This document shows positions 22,987 through 34,433 of a stretch of DNA of 64,000 nt, piece by piece. The notes beneath the pieces are model-generated. The model saw only the letters and a list, made by a program, of their open reading frames with translations. It did no database searches and was not told where the DNA came from. Source of the stretch: Agapanthus africanus (Eukaryota; Streptophyta; Magnoliopsida; Asparagales; Amaryllidaceae); assembly GCA_030015575.1 (NCBI GenBank), contig JASDDO010000028.1:23911154-23975153 (forward strand), in the 5' to 3' direction. The position numbers were made by a program, and so were the translations under genes. Each line of letters starts with the position of its first letter. Positions within the stretch are counted from its first letter, which is position 1.

Positions 22987-24785
22987 ATCAACAACAACAA
23001 CAACTGAGCCTTTTATCCCAAGTATTAAGGGGTAGGCTACATGAACCAACATGAGAATCACGCCGGGTCCAACACATGAATCCTCTGTCTCCACTCACTT
23101 CTATCGAACAATATACTTTCATTGAGTCATTTGGCAACCATATCGTTTCGTATCACCTCCATCCATGTTTTCTTCGGTCTCCCTTTTGCTCTTTTGCCAT
23201 TACCCATATCGAGAGTATCTATTCGTCGAACCGGTGCTTCCATAGGTCTGCGTCGCACATGACCAAACCATCTAAGCCGGTTTTCCCGCATCTTCTCCTC
23301 CACGGGTGCTACACCAACTTTTGCACGAATATCCTCATTTCGCACCTTGTCTTTTCTAGTGTTACCGCACATCCAACGAAGCATGCGCATCTCCGCTACG
23401 TGCATCTTCTGTGTATGATGCTTCTTAGGAGCCTAGCATTCTGTACCATATAATAAGGCAGGCCGAATAGCGCTCCGATAAAACTTCCCTTTCAATTTTA
23501 ACGGAAAGTGACGATCACACAAAATCCCTGTTGCACTCCTCCATTTCAACCAACCAGCTTGGATCCTTTGATTAACATCACTATCGATCTCCCCATTCCT
23601 TTGGATGATGGAACCTAGATATTTTAACTGGTCGCTCGGTGATATCTCTTGACCTTCCAATGTTATACCAATATGGTTTTGATTTCTCTGGCTACTAAAT
23701 TTGCAGTGCATATATGCTGTCTTGGACCTGCTCAATCTGAATCCCCGAGATTCCAATGTTTGTCTCCACAATTCCAATTTGGCATTAACCCCTGCTTTCG
23801 TCTCATTTACTAGAACAATATCATCAGCGAATAGCATACACCAAGGGACTTCATCTTGGATAGTTCTAGTAAGCTCATCCATCACGATGGTAAACAGGAA
23901 AGGACTTAATGCAGATCCTTGATGTAAACCAATAGTAATCGGAAAATCACTTGTTAAGCCACCGCAAGTTCTAACATTTGCCACTACTCCGTCGTACATA
24001 TCCTTGATTATGTCAATATACTTGACGGGGACCCCCTTTTTCATCATTGTCCCCCATAATACCTCTCTAGGTACCTTGTCGTACGCTTTTTCTAAATCAA
24101 TAAATATCATATGCAAATCTCTTCTCCTCTCTCGAAAGCGCTCGACAAGTTGACGAAGCAAATGAATCGCCTCTGTCGTCGATCGTCCAGGCATGAACCC
24201 AAATTGGTTCTCTGTTATCTTAATATCCTTCCTTAGCCTGTGTTCAATCACCCTCTCCCAAAGTTTCATGGTATGACACATTAGTTTTATTCCACGGTAG
24301 TTTGAGCAACTTTGAATGTCATCCTTATTCTTGTAGATAGGTACAAGAATACTTTTCCTCCATTCATTTGGCATCTTTTTTGTCTGCCAAATCTTATTAA
24401 ACAGATCTGTCAGCCATTTAACGCCTATTTCGCCTAGGCATCTCCAAATCTCGATAGGAATCCCGTCAGGACCAACCGCTTTTCTTAAACCCATTCTGTT
24501 CAAAGCTTCTTTAACCTCAGTAAATCTTATTTTACGCATGAAATCACGATTTATATCTTGAGATTGAATGACAAGTCCATCCAAATTCTTAGTAAAGCTC
24601 TCATTGAACAATTTGTCAAAATAATCTCTCCATCTTTCCTTGATATCCTCATCTCGAACTAAAACCTTTTGATTTTCATTTTTGACACACTTCACCGCAC
24701 ATAAGTCTCTAGTCTTCCTTTCCCGCATTCGAGCAATCCGGTATATATCATTTGCAGCCTCTTTAGAAAAAAATTGAAAGGGAAG
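22987..24785 (-). mobile_element. 5'-truncated RTE-type LINE
   Basis: Reverse-strand non-LTR element inside the solo LTR. The 3' end (left) has GGGATAAAAGGCTCAGTTG followed by a TTG repeat ending in GAT, the usual tail of plant RTE elements. It is flanked by a 16-bp target duplication with one mismatch (TTTTATGTACATACAT at 22971-22986, TTTTATATACATACAT at 24786-24801). The 5' end is truncated: no endonuclease is present. Confidence 0.88.
23127..24785 (-). pseudogene. LINE reverse transcriptase ORF, truncated, one stop
   Basis: Reverse transcriptase of a non-LTR element that copies its RNA at the target site. Visible blocks in order: RERKTRDLCAVK (linker), PVYKNK-like LVPIYKNKDD, NYRGIKL, the QFGFMPGRST thumb/finger motif, DLEKAYDKVPR, GLHQGSALSP and the catalytic FADDIVL, then a C-terminal MRMLRWMCG and RLRWFGHVRRRP region. 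The frame is open to 23433, where a TAG replaces what was probably a TGG; the same frame continues to 23127. The N-terminal endonuclease is lost by truncation. Not functional. Confidence 0.9.
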
Positions 24786-25233
24786 TTTTATATACATACA
24801 TATATATATATATATACACACACACACATACTCCACGACACTGTCCCTGTTAGAAAAAAATTTCTAACGGGGCGCTGCCCCGCACCCCGCAAGGGGGCTG
24901 CTAGACCCCTTAACCCCCAGCTCGCTATCCGGGTAGCGGGAGCCCCGTAAAAACTCTGTAGGGCCCCCGATATATCCAAAAACCCCTTTCAAAACACATC
25001 ATACGCACACTGCACATTGAGTTCGCATGACCAGTTTAACCCGTTAATCGGAGGTTCTCTCGCTCCTAAGGCGAGGGATAATTAACGGCAGCTTAGTCCG
25101 CGGCTGCCGGAGATTCGGATCCCCACAATCATTAAACCCCGGCCTACCCTAGGCAGGGGGAACCTGTAGTACGCCTGACAAGCGCGTGCGTATTCCCATC
25201 TCAAAGGGGTGACGAAAAACACCCTACAGGGTC

Positions 25234-26100
25234 GATGCAAATCGAGGTGCTCTCATCAGGGACACTGGTTTCCCTGACTCGAAGAGGTTGCCAAGGACAC
25301 TGCTTTCCCTGGGGTTGAGACGAGTCGAGGTATTCCTGCAATGACACTGATTTCCCTGCGGGTCGACGCGAATTGAGGTGCTCTCATCAAGGATACCGGT
25401 TTCCCTAACTCAAGGAGGTTGCCAAGGACACTGATTTCCTCGGAGCTGAAACGAGTCGAGGTATTCCTGCAATGACACTGATTTCCCTGCGGGTCGACGC
25501 GAATCGAGGTGCTCTCATCAAGGATACGGGTTTCCCTAACTCAAAGAGGTTGCCAAGGACACTGATTTCCTCGGAGTTGAAACGAATCGAGGTATTCCTG
25601 CAAAGACACTGATTTCTCTGCGGGTCGACGCGAATCAAGATGCTCTCGTCAAGGACACTAATTTCCCTGAATCGAGGTATTTGCCAAGGACAATGATTTC
25701 CTCGGAGTTGAAACGAATCAAGGTATTCCTGCAAAGACACTGATTTCTCTGCGGGTCGACGCGAATCAAGATGCTCTCGTCAAGGACGCTAATTTCCCTG
25801 AATCGAGGTATTTGCCAAGGACACTGATTTCCTCGGAGTTGAAACGAATCGAGGTATTCTTGCAAAGACACTGATTTTTCTGCGGGTCGACGCGAATCAA
25901 GATGCTCTCGTCAAAGACGCTAATTTCCCTGAATCGAGGTATTTGCCAAGGACACTGATTTCCTCGGAGTTGAAACGAGTCGAGGTATTCCTGCAAGGAC
26001 ACTGATTTCTCTGCGGGTCGACACGAATCAAGATGCTCTCGTCAAGGACACTGATTTCCCTGAATCGAGGAGGTTGCCAAGGACACTGATTTCCCTGGGG
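25234..26100 (-). repeat. 131-bp minisatellite, right part
   Basis: Continuation of the array at 20860-21830; about six to seven units, some with ATTTCCTCGGAGTTGAAACG instead of the GGGGTTGAGACG variant, so two unit types alternate by block. Confidence 0.88.
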
Positions 26101-28214
26101 TTGGTTGACTTGTTTCCGAGATGGAGCGTTGATTCGGCGGGGAAGTCATTGGTTGACTCTAGGTCGTCTGTGGACCGTAGAGTCTTGGAACTAGGACTTT
26201 GTTGTGGCTCCGCTTTGCTGACCATGGGGTTTTTTGTTGACGTTGCATCTGCATCCAGCTGGACTGCGGAGGAATGCCGTCATTGACATCTCGTCTGTTG
26301 TATCGAGACGAATTTTGAAGTGAAGTCAGGATTTTGTCGTCGCTTCGCTTTGTTTCGACCGTGAGGTCTTTTGTCAGCGTTGTATCTGCAACCTGCTGGA
26401 CTGCGAAGGAACGCCGTTAGTGATCTCTAAGTTGTCGATATCGACGTCAAGACCTTGAAGCTAGGGATCTTCCTTTGCTTCGTTTGTTGACATTGTGTTT
26501 GCTGTATTGCGACAAATGTCGAGGTTGTCTCTAGGTTGTCTATGAACCGTCGAGATTTGACTTCGCTTTCTGGTGGAGCCTGTTGGGAAGGTATGGTTCC
26601 CTCTTTGTTTGTGCCCCTGGATTGTATACAGGGATCGATGTGATCTCACCTGTAGGGCAAAAAGTTTCATACTTTCATCATTTTTTTTTATTCTTTCCGC
26701 GATGCTCTATCAATTTAGCTTTTTATATCGCGAAAATCGCGTTGCCCAATCATTTCGGCTATTTTTCGCGGTGCCCAATCATTTCGGCTATTTTTCTTTT
26801 TACTCGCTGTTTTTTATTGCAAGTTGCCCAATCATTTCGGCTGTTTATTTTGCATGCATACATTTTTACTTGCTGATTTTGTTGCAAGTTGCCCCATCAT
26901 TTCGGCTATTTCATATGCATTTTTAGCTTGCTGATTTTTTATCGCGAGTGTGGCACTTGGAATCTGGTGCCAATCTCAGCATCAGCATCGCTACAACTGG
27001 AATATTGCCAGGAGCGAATCATCACTTACCATGAAAGGACTTGGAATTTGATACCGGTTTAGGCATCAGCATCGCTACAACTGGGATATTTCCCGGAGCA
27101 AATCATCACTTGCCATGAAAGGACTTGGAATTTGATACCGGTTTAGGCATCAGCATCGCTACAACTGGGATATTGCCAGGAGCGAATCATCATTTGCCTC
27201 TGTCGATGTTTAAACAAAAGTGGCTTAGTAAAAAGGGTTAGGATCCTATCGACTAAGGCTTTTGACCTCATGAGCCGTAAGGGTCTCACAAAAGTATTTC
27301 TCCCTACAAGTCGTGAGGATCTTGTAGGTGTATTTTCTCCTTAGGAATCGTGAGGATTCCTAAGTGCATGTTCCCCTGTAAGTCGTAAGGATCTTACAAA
27401 AGGGTTTTCTCCTTATAAGTCGAGAGGACTTACAAGGGTTGTTCATCGTGCGAACATATCCCTAGTCACGGATGGGACTTGGTTAGGGAAATGTTTATTC
27501 GCGCCCGTGGATTGTATACAAGGGTCAGTATGAGCCGCTTGTAGGGCAATATCGAAGGTTGTGGGGGGTTTGCTTAAGAACAAGTTCAGGTCTCTGTAAC
27601 TTAAGACTTTCAAATCTTATGAGCCGTGAGGGTCCCATAAGAGAGTTCTCCTTATGAGTTGTGAGGATCTCACAAGTGTAATTTCTCCTTAGGAATCGTG
27701 AGGATCCCTAAGTGTGTTGCTCCCTTGTGAGTCGTAAGGATCTCGCGCGGGTGGTTTCTCCTTACAAGGTCGAGAGGACCCTATAAGTGTCTTTTAACGA
27801 GGTTGCGCCCTTTCGGATTTTCACAAGCACTCGCCGGTAGCCCTGCTGTTTTTACTCACGGAGCCCTTTCGGGTTTTCATCCATGCCCGTTTTTCTTATG
27901 GACATATCGTCTTGTTTTTTTTTAATTCTTTTTATTCTTTTTTCTAACGAGGTCGCTCCCTTTCGGGTTTTCACAAACACTCGCCGGTAACCCTGCTGTT
28001 TTTACTCACGGAGCCCTTTCGGGTTTTCATCCGTGCCCGTTTTGCTTACGGACATACCGTCTTCTTTTTTTTATCCTTTTTTTTAATATGTCAGCCTGAG
28101 GATGCCGCGGGCTGGTAGTAGTTTAACGACGTTTCGGTCTTTTGCAAGTTTTAGGACATTGCGGTCCACCGTCGCCGTATTTGAGGCGAATCTCTAGTTT
28201 ACAGACTTTTCAGT
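26101..28214 (-). other. Non-coding region between minisatellite and gag, copy 2
   Basis: Reverse of 50819-52890. It holds the GTATACAATCC motif (26615-26640 and 27505-27525), CCCAATCATTTCGGCTATTT repeats (26745-26910), three copies of a CTTGGAATTTGATACCGG block (26955-27200), two stem-loop clusters (27266-27438 and 27617-27790) and two copies of the CCTTTCGGGTTTTCATCC module (27800-28070). No gene seen. Confidence 0.7.
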
Positions 28215-31200
28215 CTATGGGGCTTTCCCTATGAATGAGCATGATGCCCCCGGTATATCCATCTTTCTCGGAGCATGTGGTTGTGGCGGGCTCACCTTCC
28301 AGTTTTCGGACAACGCGAACTTGCCCTGTTGGTATTGGTCTTCAACCCAGTTTTTGAAAATGTAGCAGTTTTCGATCGGATGGACCAATACTTGATGGTA
28401 AGGACAGTAATTAGGAGTATTGACATCATTCAGTTGTGGCTGGTGTTTCGGCTCCGGTAGAGTGATAAGCCTGTTGCGCACTGCTACTTCGAACAGCCTC
28501 CTTGTTTCATCCCGGGAAAATGAGTAAGGACGTTTCAACTTTTCATAGAGGGGTTGCCGCTTGTCGTTTTGGCGAACAACCGGTCTAGGGCCACTCGATT
28601 GTTGTTGAGTGTTGGCGACGAAGGCCGTTTTTCCCTTTCCTTTATCCTTTTTGTTCGATCTGTTATCTGCGGGTCCGAGATTTTTTCCGGGTAACGTGCA
28701 ATTGCATGGCTGAATGTTCTCGCAACTCCTCAATTCTTTCGTTTTAGAGATGGATTCCTTGAAGAGAGGGCCGAGGGCTACTTTTTTGTCGGAGTTGCTC
28801 CCGAAGGTGAGAACTCGCGGTCCCTCGGGATCAACCCTATGATAATTGCTAGCAATTCTTTTATGCTCATCTGTCGCATTCTTCCGCTGTCTACGAGCTT
28901 CACGCTTTGTCCTGTTGAAGTGTTGCATGTGAGCGACATACCCTTGCCACCAACACTTAAAGGAATCGCAGTCTTCAGTAGGATGTGCGATCTTCTGATG
29001 ATATAAGCAGAAGTTAGGATGCACGTCCTCTTCATCAAGATGTATACCACCAGGAGAAATTTTTTTAAAAGCGTCGCACTCCTCGGTGGGGTGCGAAATC
29101 TTTCGATGATACGAACAGTAATTAGGATGCATCTCTACTCCACCGAGAGTGTTTTCTTCAGAGGGTGGTAGTTTCATTCCCATTGATATGGCTTTAGCAA
29201 AACTTTTCCTCGTCTTGAATTTGTTTTTATCCGCAGCGGATGTCTTTTGATTTGACGGGAGTACCTCGACTCTTTCGTCTAGTCACCGGCGTTTGGCTCC
29301 TTCCAATATGGCCATCTCACGCTCCTGATTGGCTTTACTTTTCAGACGAATCTCATTCAGGAAGGCATCGATCATCTCGTATGACGGCCACAGAAGTTCT
29401 GGTTCAGGACCCGCCCTCGGTTTCTCGGTGTAAGGAGCCTCTTCATCATCTATCAATGAGTGAGAGATCACATGACAACTTGCTACATAGTCCTCAGATT
29501 CATCTGATGAGTCTTCTCCATCGTTTTCATCCTCGAGGACGTAGCTGAGAAACTCTTGGAGCGTGATGGGAGTCCGTGCTTTCTGATTATACTCCTCCAG
29601 CGCGCCAATCTGTTTCTGTAAGTCCGTGCGCTTGTCGCCAGGCTTCACGGCTTTTTTGGACTTCTTCTTCTTTTTCGAAGATCTTGACGACTGAGTGTGA
29701 GCGTTTTGGCTATTACCGATCTTTGGAGTTGGGCGCGGCTTCAGCATCCCCTTGATGATCTCAGGTTCCAACGGATTCTTCCATCTGATCGCCGGGTATG
29801 TTTGGAGATCATTCAGCATCTTTTTGGTTTTAGCGTAAAGTACGATCTCCCATGGAGCTTCTTCAACAAAAGAACAAGTTGCCCCCGGCGTTCCCGTCTT
29901 CTTTGGAGTGTACGGCTGTGGTGGGTTTACTCTCCACTTTTCAGACAGCGCAAACTTGCCTTGTAGGTACCGATCCTCGATCCATCCCTTAAAGACGAAG
30001 CAATCCTTGATCGGGTGACTTACCGTTTGGTAGTAAGGACAATAATTGGGATTATTCACCTCGCTGGGTTGTGGTGGTCTCCTTGGATTCGGGAGATAGA
30101 TAAGCCTATTGCGCATCGCCAGCTCGAACAGCCTCTTCGTTTTATCCCGCGGGAATGAGTAAAGGCGTTTCATTTTCTCATTATAATACCGCCGTCTTTC
30201 CTCCAGTTGATCCGCTAGCTTTGGGGCACTGGGCTGCTGTTGGGTGGTCGCAACGAAGGTCGCCTTCCCTTTACCTTTGTCGTTTCGGGGCTCCGGCTCC
30301 GGAGGAGACGGTCTGTGACCCATTTGATCCATTTGGGCCAACTTGTCGATCAAGGCCTGGAAAGTAGTGGGCTTGAAGAACATTATGAACTGCGAGATGG
30401 TCGCTTGTGGATAAAGAGTGCCCACGAACATGCCTACCGCAGGTGCTTCTTCGATGCACTGTTCGCATTTTGACCACAGATTTCGCCATCGTGTTGCGTA
30501 TTAAACCCACCTTTCGCCTGGCCTTACCCTGGCGTTGATCAATGCGGTGATCGGGGTGTGTTCACTAGCACTCGCGAATCTTTGTGTAAACAATAGCTTC
30601 ATCTCCGCAAATGTTTTGACAGAGTCGTTAGGTAGCTCCAAATACCATTCAAATGTCATTTCTGCTAAGCTGCCGACTTATTGGCGAAGCAACAGTTTGT
30701 CATCGCCTCCAGTGTTGCCGCATAAGGCCCTAAATTGAGCGACATGCTGATGTGGATTCCCTGTCCCCTTGTACACATGAAATTTGGGGATCGTGCAGCC
30801 CGGCGGGTACTTTATCTGATCATACTAGCTTGGATATGGTCGCCCCGTTTTAACGACTTAACCAGCCGCTTCATTTGCCTGGTGGACTCGTATCTGCTGA
30901 GCTATGTATTCATCCAGGGCAGCTTTGGAAATTGTCTCATCCTTGGCTGTTGAAAGAGCCGGTGGTGGGTTTGACATTTCTCCTCTGTCATCTCCAACAA
31001 TGATTGGAGGGTCTTTAGCTAGAGGGTCCGGCTGTAATATCATCCCTACCATATCTTGGAAGAGGAGCACCATTTGTTTTATATTAGCCGCTTGCTCTAC
31101 GGCTTCTTTGTCCTTCTTTTCGAGGACTCTATGTAAGAAGTCAGCATCGGTTTCTTGTTCGTGACGCTGCTCTGATGATGCCTCCGGGCTTTCTTTTGGC

Positions 31201-33361
31201 CCGGTAAGTGCGGTCATTTGAGTCAGCATTTCCTGAAGCTTCTGTTGCTGCTCCTAGGCTTTTGTCACGGATCGGGTGAGCGGTCGGTGACTCGTCGAAG
31301 CATGGCTTTCCTCCTTTCCGGAAGCCATATAAATAGTGTGCACCACCATGCCCCCAGACTTGGGGCGTTTGTGTTCAGCGCTTTTACGGTTCGCCATGTT
31401 CACAGGGGTTTTTTGCGGCCTCCTTTTCTTTTGAGTGATTGACGTTGAGGGGGCCATTGATGTGGGCACCCTGGTAGCTATCGCCTTTTGTGGCTTGATA
31501 GGACGGTCCTCTTCCCGCTGAACTTTCACCTTTTTCTGTCAGCGGGGATAATCTTGATCAATTACCGAGTCTTGTACTTGACGCCAGACCTTGTAGATTT
31601 TAGAGGACAGCCGTTGAGGGGGCTGTTTCGGCTTCACCTTTGGGGCATTATCCGCAGGTGGAGGAGATCTTTTAAATACGGCAGTTGGCGAGTTTTTGCA
31701 GACCTTTCTAAGTGGTTCAAAGCTGTTCCTAGTTAGAACAGCAGCATCAATTTCCGCCGTTGGAGTCGGCGGAATCAGTCCAGAAGGAGAGTTGCCCCCA
31801 GCCTTCCTTACTCGGCGCCAGTGGCATATCCCTAGTAGGGGGAGTGTTGCCTCCTGAGGGTTTTCAGCGGATTACACCCACAAAATCCTATAATAAAAGA
31901 GAGATGGTGAAAGTTATATAAAGATAAGAACTACAAAAGAAAGAACTTGAAAATAAGAGTTTTCAACTATACCAGCTTTTCAGTTGCTATGAGCCCTATC
32001 TTAATGGTCATGAAAAAATGTTAGAAATCATATTATCCCTCAATAAAACATCGCCTTTAGTTTTCATTCCTACCTTTCTTCCAAACATTGATCATATACC
32101 CCTACGTGTGTGAACTGGACATCCCAACACTCAGAGAATTCAATTCAAGCAATCATACTCTTGTCCATTTACCTTAGTACTTTTTAATAGATATTTAGAT
32201 GGAATTTGCTCACACATTTTTAATGCGACCGTTAATACTTCTTGAGATACTAACCGACCGATTACTAATGTGCTTGCTAATTAGGTGTTCTTCCTCGTCT
32301 TGCAACATCTAAGGCTTAGCAGTGACTCCCAAACCAGTTGGTCTAAGGCACTAGGTGATAAAGCACCCTCGCTATATTTTTTATTGTTGCCTCGGTGATA
32401 ACAAAACCAGTGTTCATTTTTCTTTTCACCATTTTATCTTTTATTCTCCACTTTTATTTTCTTCATACTTTGGCTTTTAGGCAAGAGCATTTCAAGGTAT
32501 CCTCTACTATCCCGAGTTTCAAGATGTGTGTAAGTGCGTATAGTAGGGTATCAACGTTCAAATGTTTGGCTTCCAGAATAGGAACTATTTTTCAGGCTTA
32601 TTTTTATCCTCAGATTAATGATTTCCTTCATCTTACTAACCCTTGGGACAACAACTCATAACTACTTATTACCTGTTTCATTTAAGAAAACATCTAATTT
32701 TCTTGTTTTTCTTAAGCTATTCCTATCTTTTAAATATAATTTTTCACTTTCTACTCTTTTATTATCACAAATTTTTTTTTGTGCTTATATATAGTATAAT
32801 GCAAAATAGGGCGTAAATAAGCACAGGAGCGCTGAAAAACGACTTCTTGGGAGCTTCTTGCGATGGTACAGGAGCGCTGAAGCTCGTTGGTGGGAGCATG
32901 GTCCCGAAGAATAGCTCAGTGGTGGCTTGAGTTACCTGCTCCACTGGCATAGTGAAAAAGGAGGTCGCTTGGGGCCAGTAGGTTACTCCTCCAGATGGGA
33001 CAGAGCGAGAGTTGCTGTTGCAGTTAGTGCAGTTTGAAGCCATTGATTTCTTGAAGAGCTTGAATATTTTGCCCCTGCGTCGACCTTGGTCTTTGGCATG
33101 TGCCAGTTGTTTGAGGACCGATTCCGTCGGCAAGGCTGCTGCTTGGGGAGCCTACCTGTGGACGACAGACATCCTCTGGGCTTCCTCCATCGGCGTTGAG
33201 GCACCGAGGGTGGGAGGTGGGAGCAACGACCCAAAAAGAAGCCCGTTGATTTCTTGAAGAGACGGATTGCAGAGATTTGAGGCTGCAGGTGACCCATACT
33301 TGACTCCGCCGGATATGACAAAGCCTGAGTTGTTAGGGTGGGAGCAAATGCCATTCTTCAT
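28215..33361 (-). pseudogene. gag: Decayed Gag polyprotein of family B, copy 2
   Basis: Reverse-strand Gag homologous to 47036-50818. Starting from the right it has two diverged N-terminal blocks (33152-33361 with GGVKYGSPAAS; 32840-33040 with GGVTYWPQATS), then a 1.0 kb foreign segment (31828-32833) replacing about 450 bp, the RRKAG/coil region, the capsid core (30540-30800), and four CHHC knuckles (near 30030, 29110, 28990 and 28400), one more than the other copies. Stops with likely C-to-T or G-to-A origin lie at 31254, 30858, 30825 and 30501, with further breaks near 29190-29280. No pol follows. The frame of 29283-30431 and 28215-29183 remains long, so decay is moderate. Confidence 0.85.
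31828..32833. other. Foreign AT-rich segment replacing part of gag, copy 2
   Basis: Gag similarity stops at 31827 after GCGCCAGTGGC and resumes near 32834. About 1.0 kb of AT-rich sequence stands in place of about 450 bp of gag. No terminal inverted repeat, target duplication, tail or convincing protein was recognised; a forward frame at 32395-32661 has no recognisable domain. Possibly an old insertion with deletion or a filler from break repair. Confidence 0.5.
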
Positions 33362-33480
33362 AGAGACGAAATGCCGGTTTCAATATCCACTCCCCTAAGG
33401 GCAACCAAAAACATACACACCGTGATTATTTGATCGCGGGAGAAACACGACACACGAAGTGTGGAGTGGAAAGAGGAAAA

Positions 33481-33499
33481 GGTCCCACCGGACTTGCCA
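33481..33499 (-). other. Primer-binding site of copy 2
   Basis: Reverse-strand TGGCAAGTCCGGTGGGACC five bases inside the 5' LTR. It differs at two positions from TGGCACGCCCGGTGGGACC of the complete copy. The primer tRNA was not identified; tRNA-Arg is known for Ogre-type Tat elements. Confidence 0.65.
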
Positions 33500-33504
33500 G
33501 AATC

Positions 33505-34433
33505 TGTTCCCCTCCGAATGGCGGCCAAGACTGAACGTCTTGCCTGGGATTCGGGGCAGATGCTATTTGGTTTTATCCGTCCACCTCTCCGAAAATGCCA
33601 AGTTTATTTATGGCACCGTGTATCGGAGGTTTAGACGGATGCGGCTGATGTAGCAGACTTCGTCAGATTCCCCTTCGCTTGAGGGGTTTTTGATTGTGGG
33701 GACACTCTTCCCTGCAGGCGCAAGCCCCTGCAGTTAATTATACTACCGCATCGCGGTAACAACTTTCTCCTTTTTCAGAATTTCACTTCATGTCGTGGGT
33801 GTTTGTTTTGTTTGTGGTTGCCCGTGGATTGTATACGGAGACTAATTTATGTCGTCGCCCGTAGGACGTGAATTAGTCCAAATCCGTATTTTCTTAGATT
33901 TGGGTTTGGGGTTTTGGTTTAAGGATACGTTAGCCGTATTTGAGGCTAAGATCAACTTAAACGTTTGTTAAGGATACGTTAGTCCAGTTTGAGACTAAGA
34001 TCAACTTAACGGGATCGTTTAGATCCGACAAAAGAGCATTTGGGCTCTATTGTTCCAGTTTAGAGACATAGTGGTCCATTGCATGTATGGCCGTCGGGAC
34101 CCATCACCTCTCTGACGACGTTGAAGGATTACAACGACAGGTGTCAGAGGAGTTCAGAGATATACCCTAGGACTAAAGTCTGTTTGAAAGTTTAAGGATA
34201 CGTTAGCCATATTTGATGGTAAGATCAACTTAAACGAGATCATTTAGATCCGACAAAAGAATATTTGGGGGCTCTATTGTTCCAGTTTAGGGACATGGTG
34301 GTCCATTTCCAGTTTAGGGACATGGTGGTCCATTAGTTTAAGGACGCTTAAGTCCGTATATCAGTTTAAGGACGCTTAAGTCTGTGAGTTTAAGGACGCT
34401 TAAGTCCATGAGTTTAAGGACGCTTAAGTCCGT
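33505..34433 (-). repeat. 5' LTR of copy 2, interrupted
   Basis: Begins TGTTCCCCTCCGAATGGCGG on the plus strand, next to the PBS. It matches the terminal part of the 16116 LTR through the GTATAC motif and GGAC-N6-GTCC units (34300-34433) and is then broken by a second LTR start at 34434. The missing part is not in the window. Confidence 0.8.

Larger units (their letters stand above)
21831..25228 (+). mobile_element. Solo LTR of family A (with LINE inside)
   Basis: Begins TGTTGGGGTAAAAATTTACA and ends ACACCCTACA, matching the 5' LTR at 38668-40129. It is flanked by a perfect 5-bp target duplication GGGTC (21826-21830 and 25229-25233), with no PBS or internal sequence, so it is a solo LTR left by recombination between LTRs. 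A TATA box lies at 22146-22155. Without the 1.8 kb LINE it would be about 1.6 kb; about 110 bp near 24850-24960 are absent from the other LTR. Confidence 0.92.
16116..34433 (-). mobile_element. Family B gag-only LTR retrotransposon, copy 2, with nested insertions
   Basis: Reverse-strand element. Its 3' LTR is at 16116-19391, the polypurine tract and hairpin at 19392-19442, gag at 28215-33361, PBS at 33481-33499, and a 5' LTR begins at 33505 but is interrupted at 34433. The internal 14.1 kb include a 3.4 kb solo LTR of family A; the remainder (about 10.7 kb) is close to the 9.5 kb of the complete copy. No pol domain was found. The five bases left of the 3' LTR are GTCCA; the matching right flank is not visible. 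Confidence 0.85.

Noticed and set aside
22392-23035. Arg/Ala-rich frames on both strands (also 39345-39852)
   Set aside because: Caused by GC-rich CACGTG and GCGC palindromes in LTR A; open in almost all frames, no conservation as protein.
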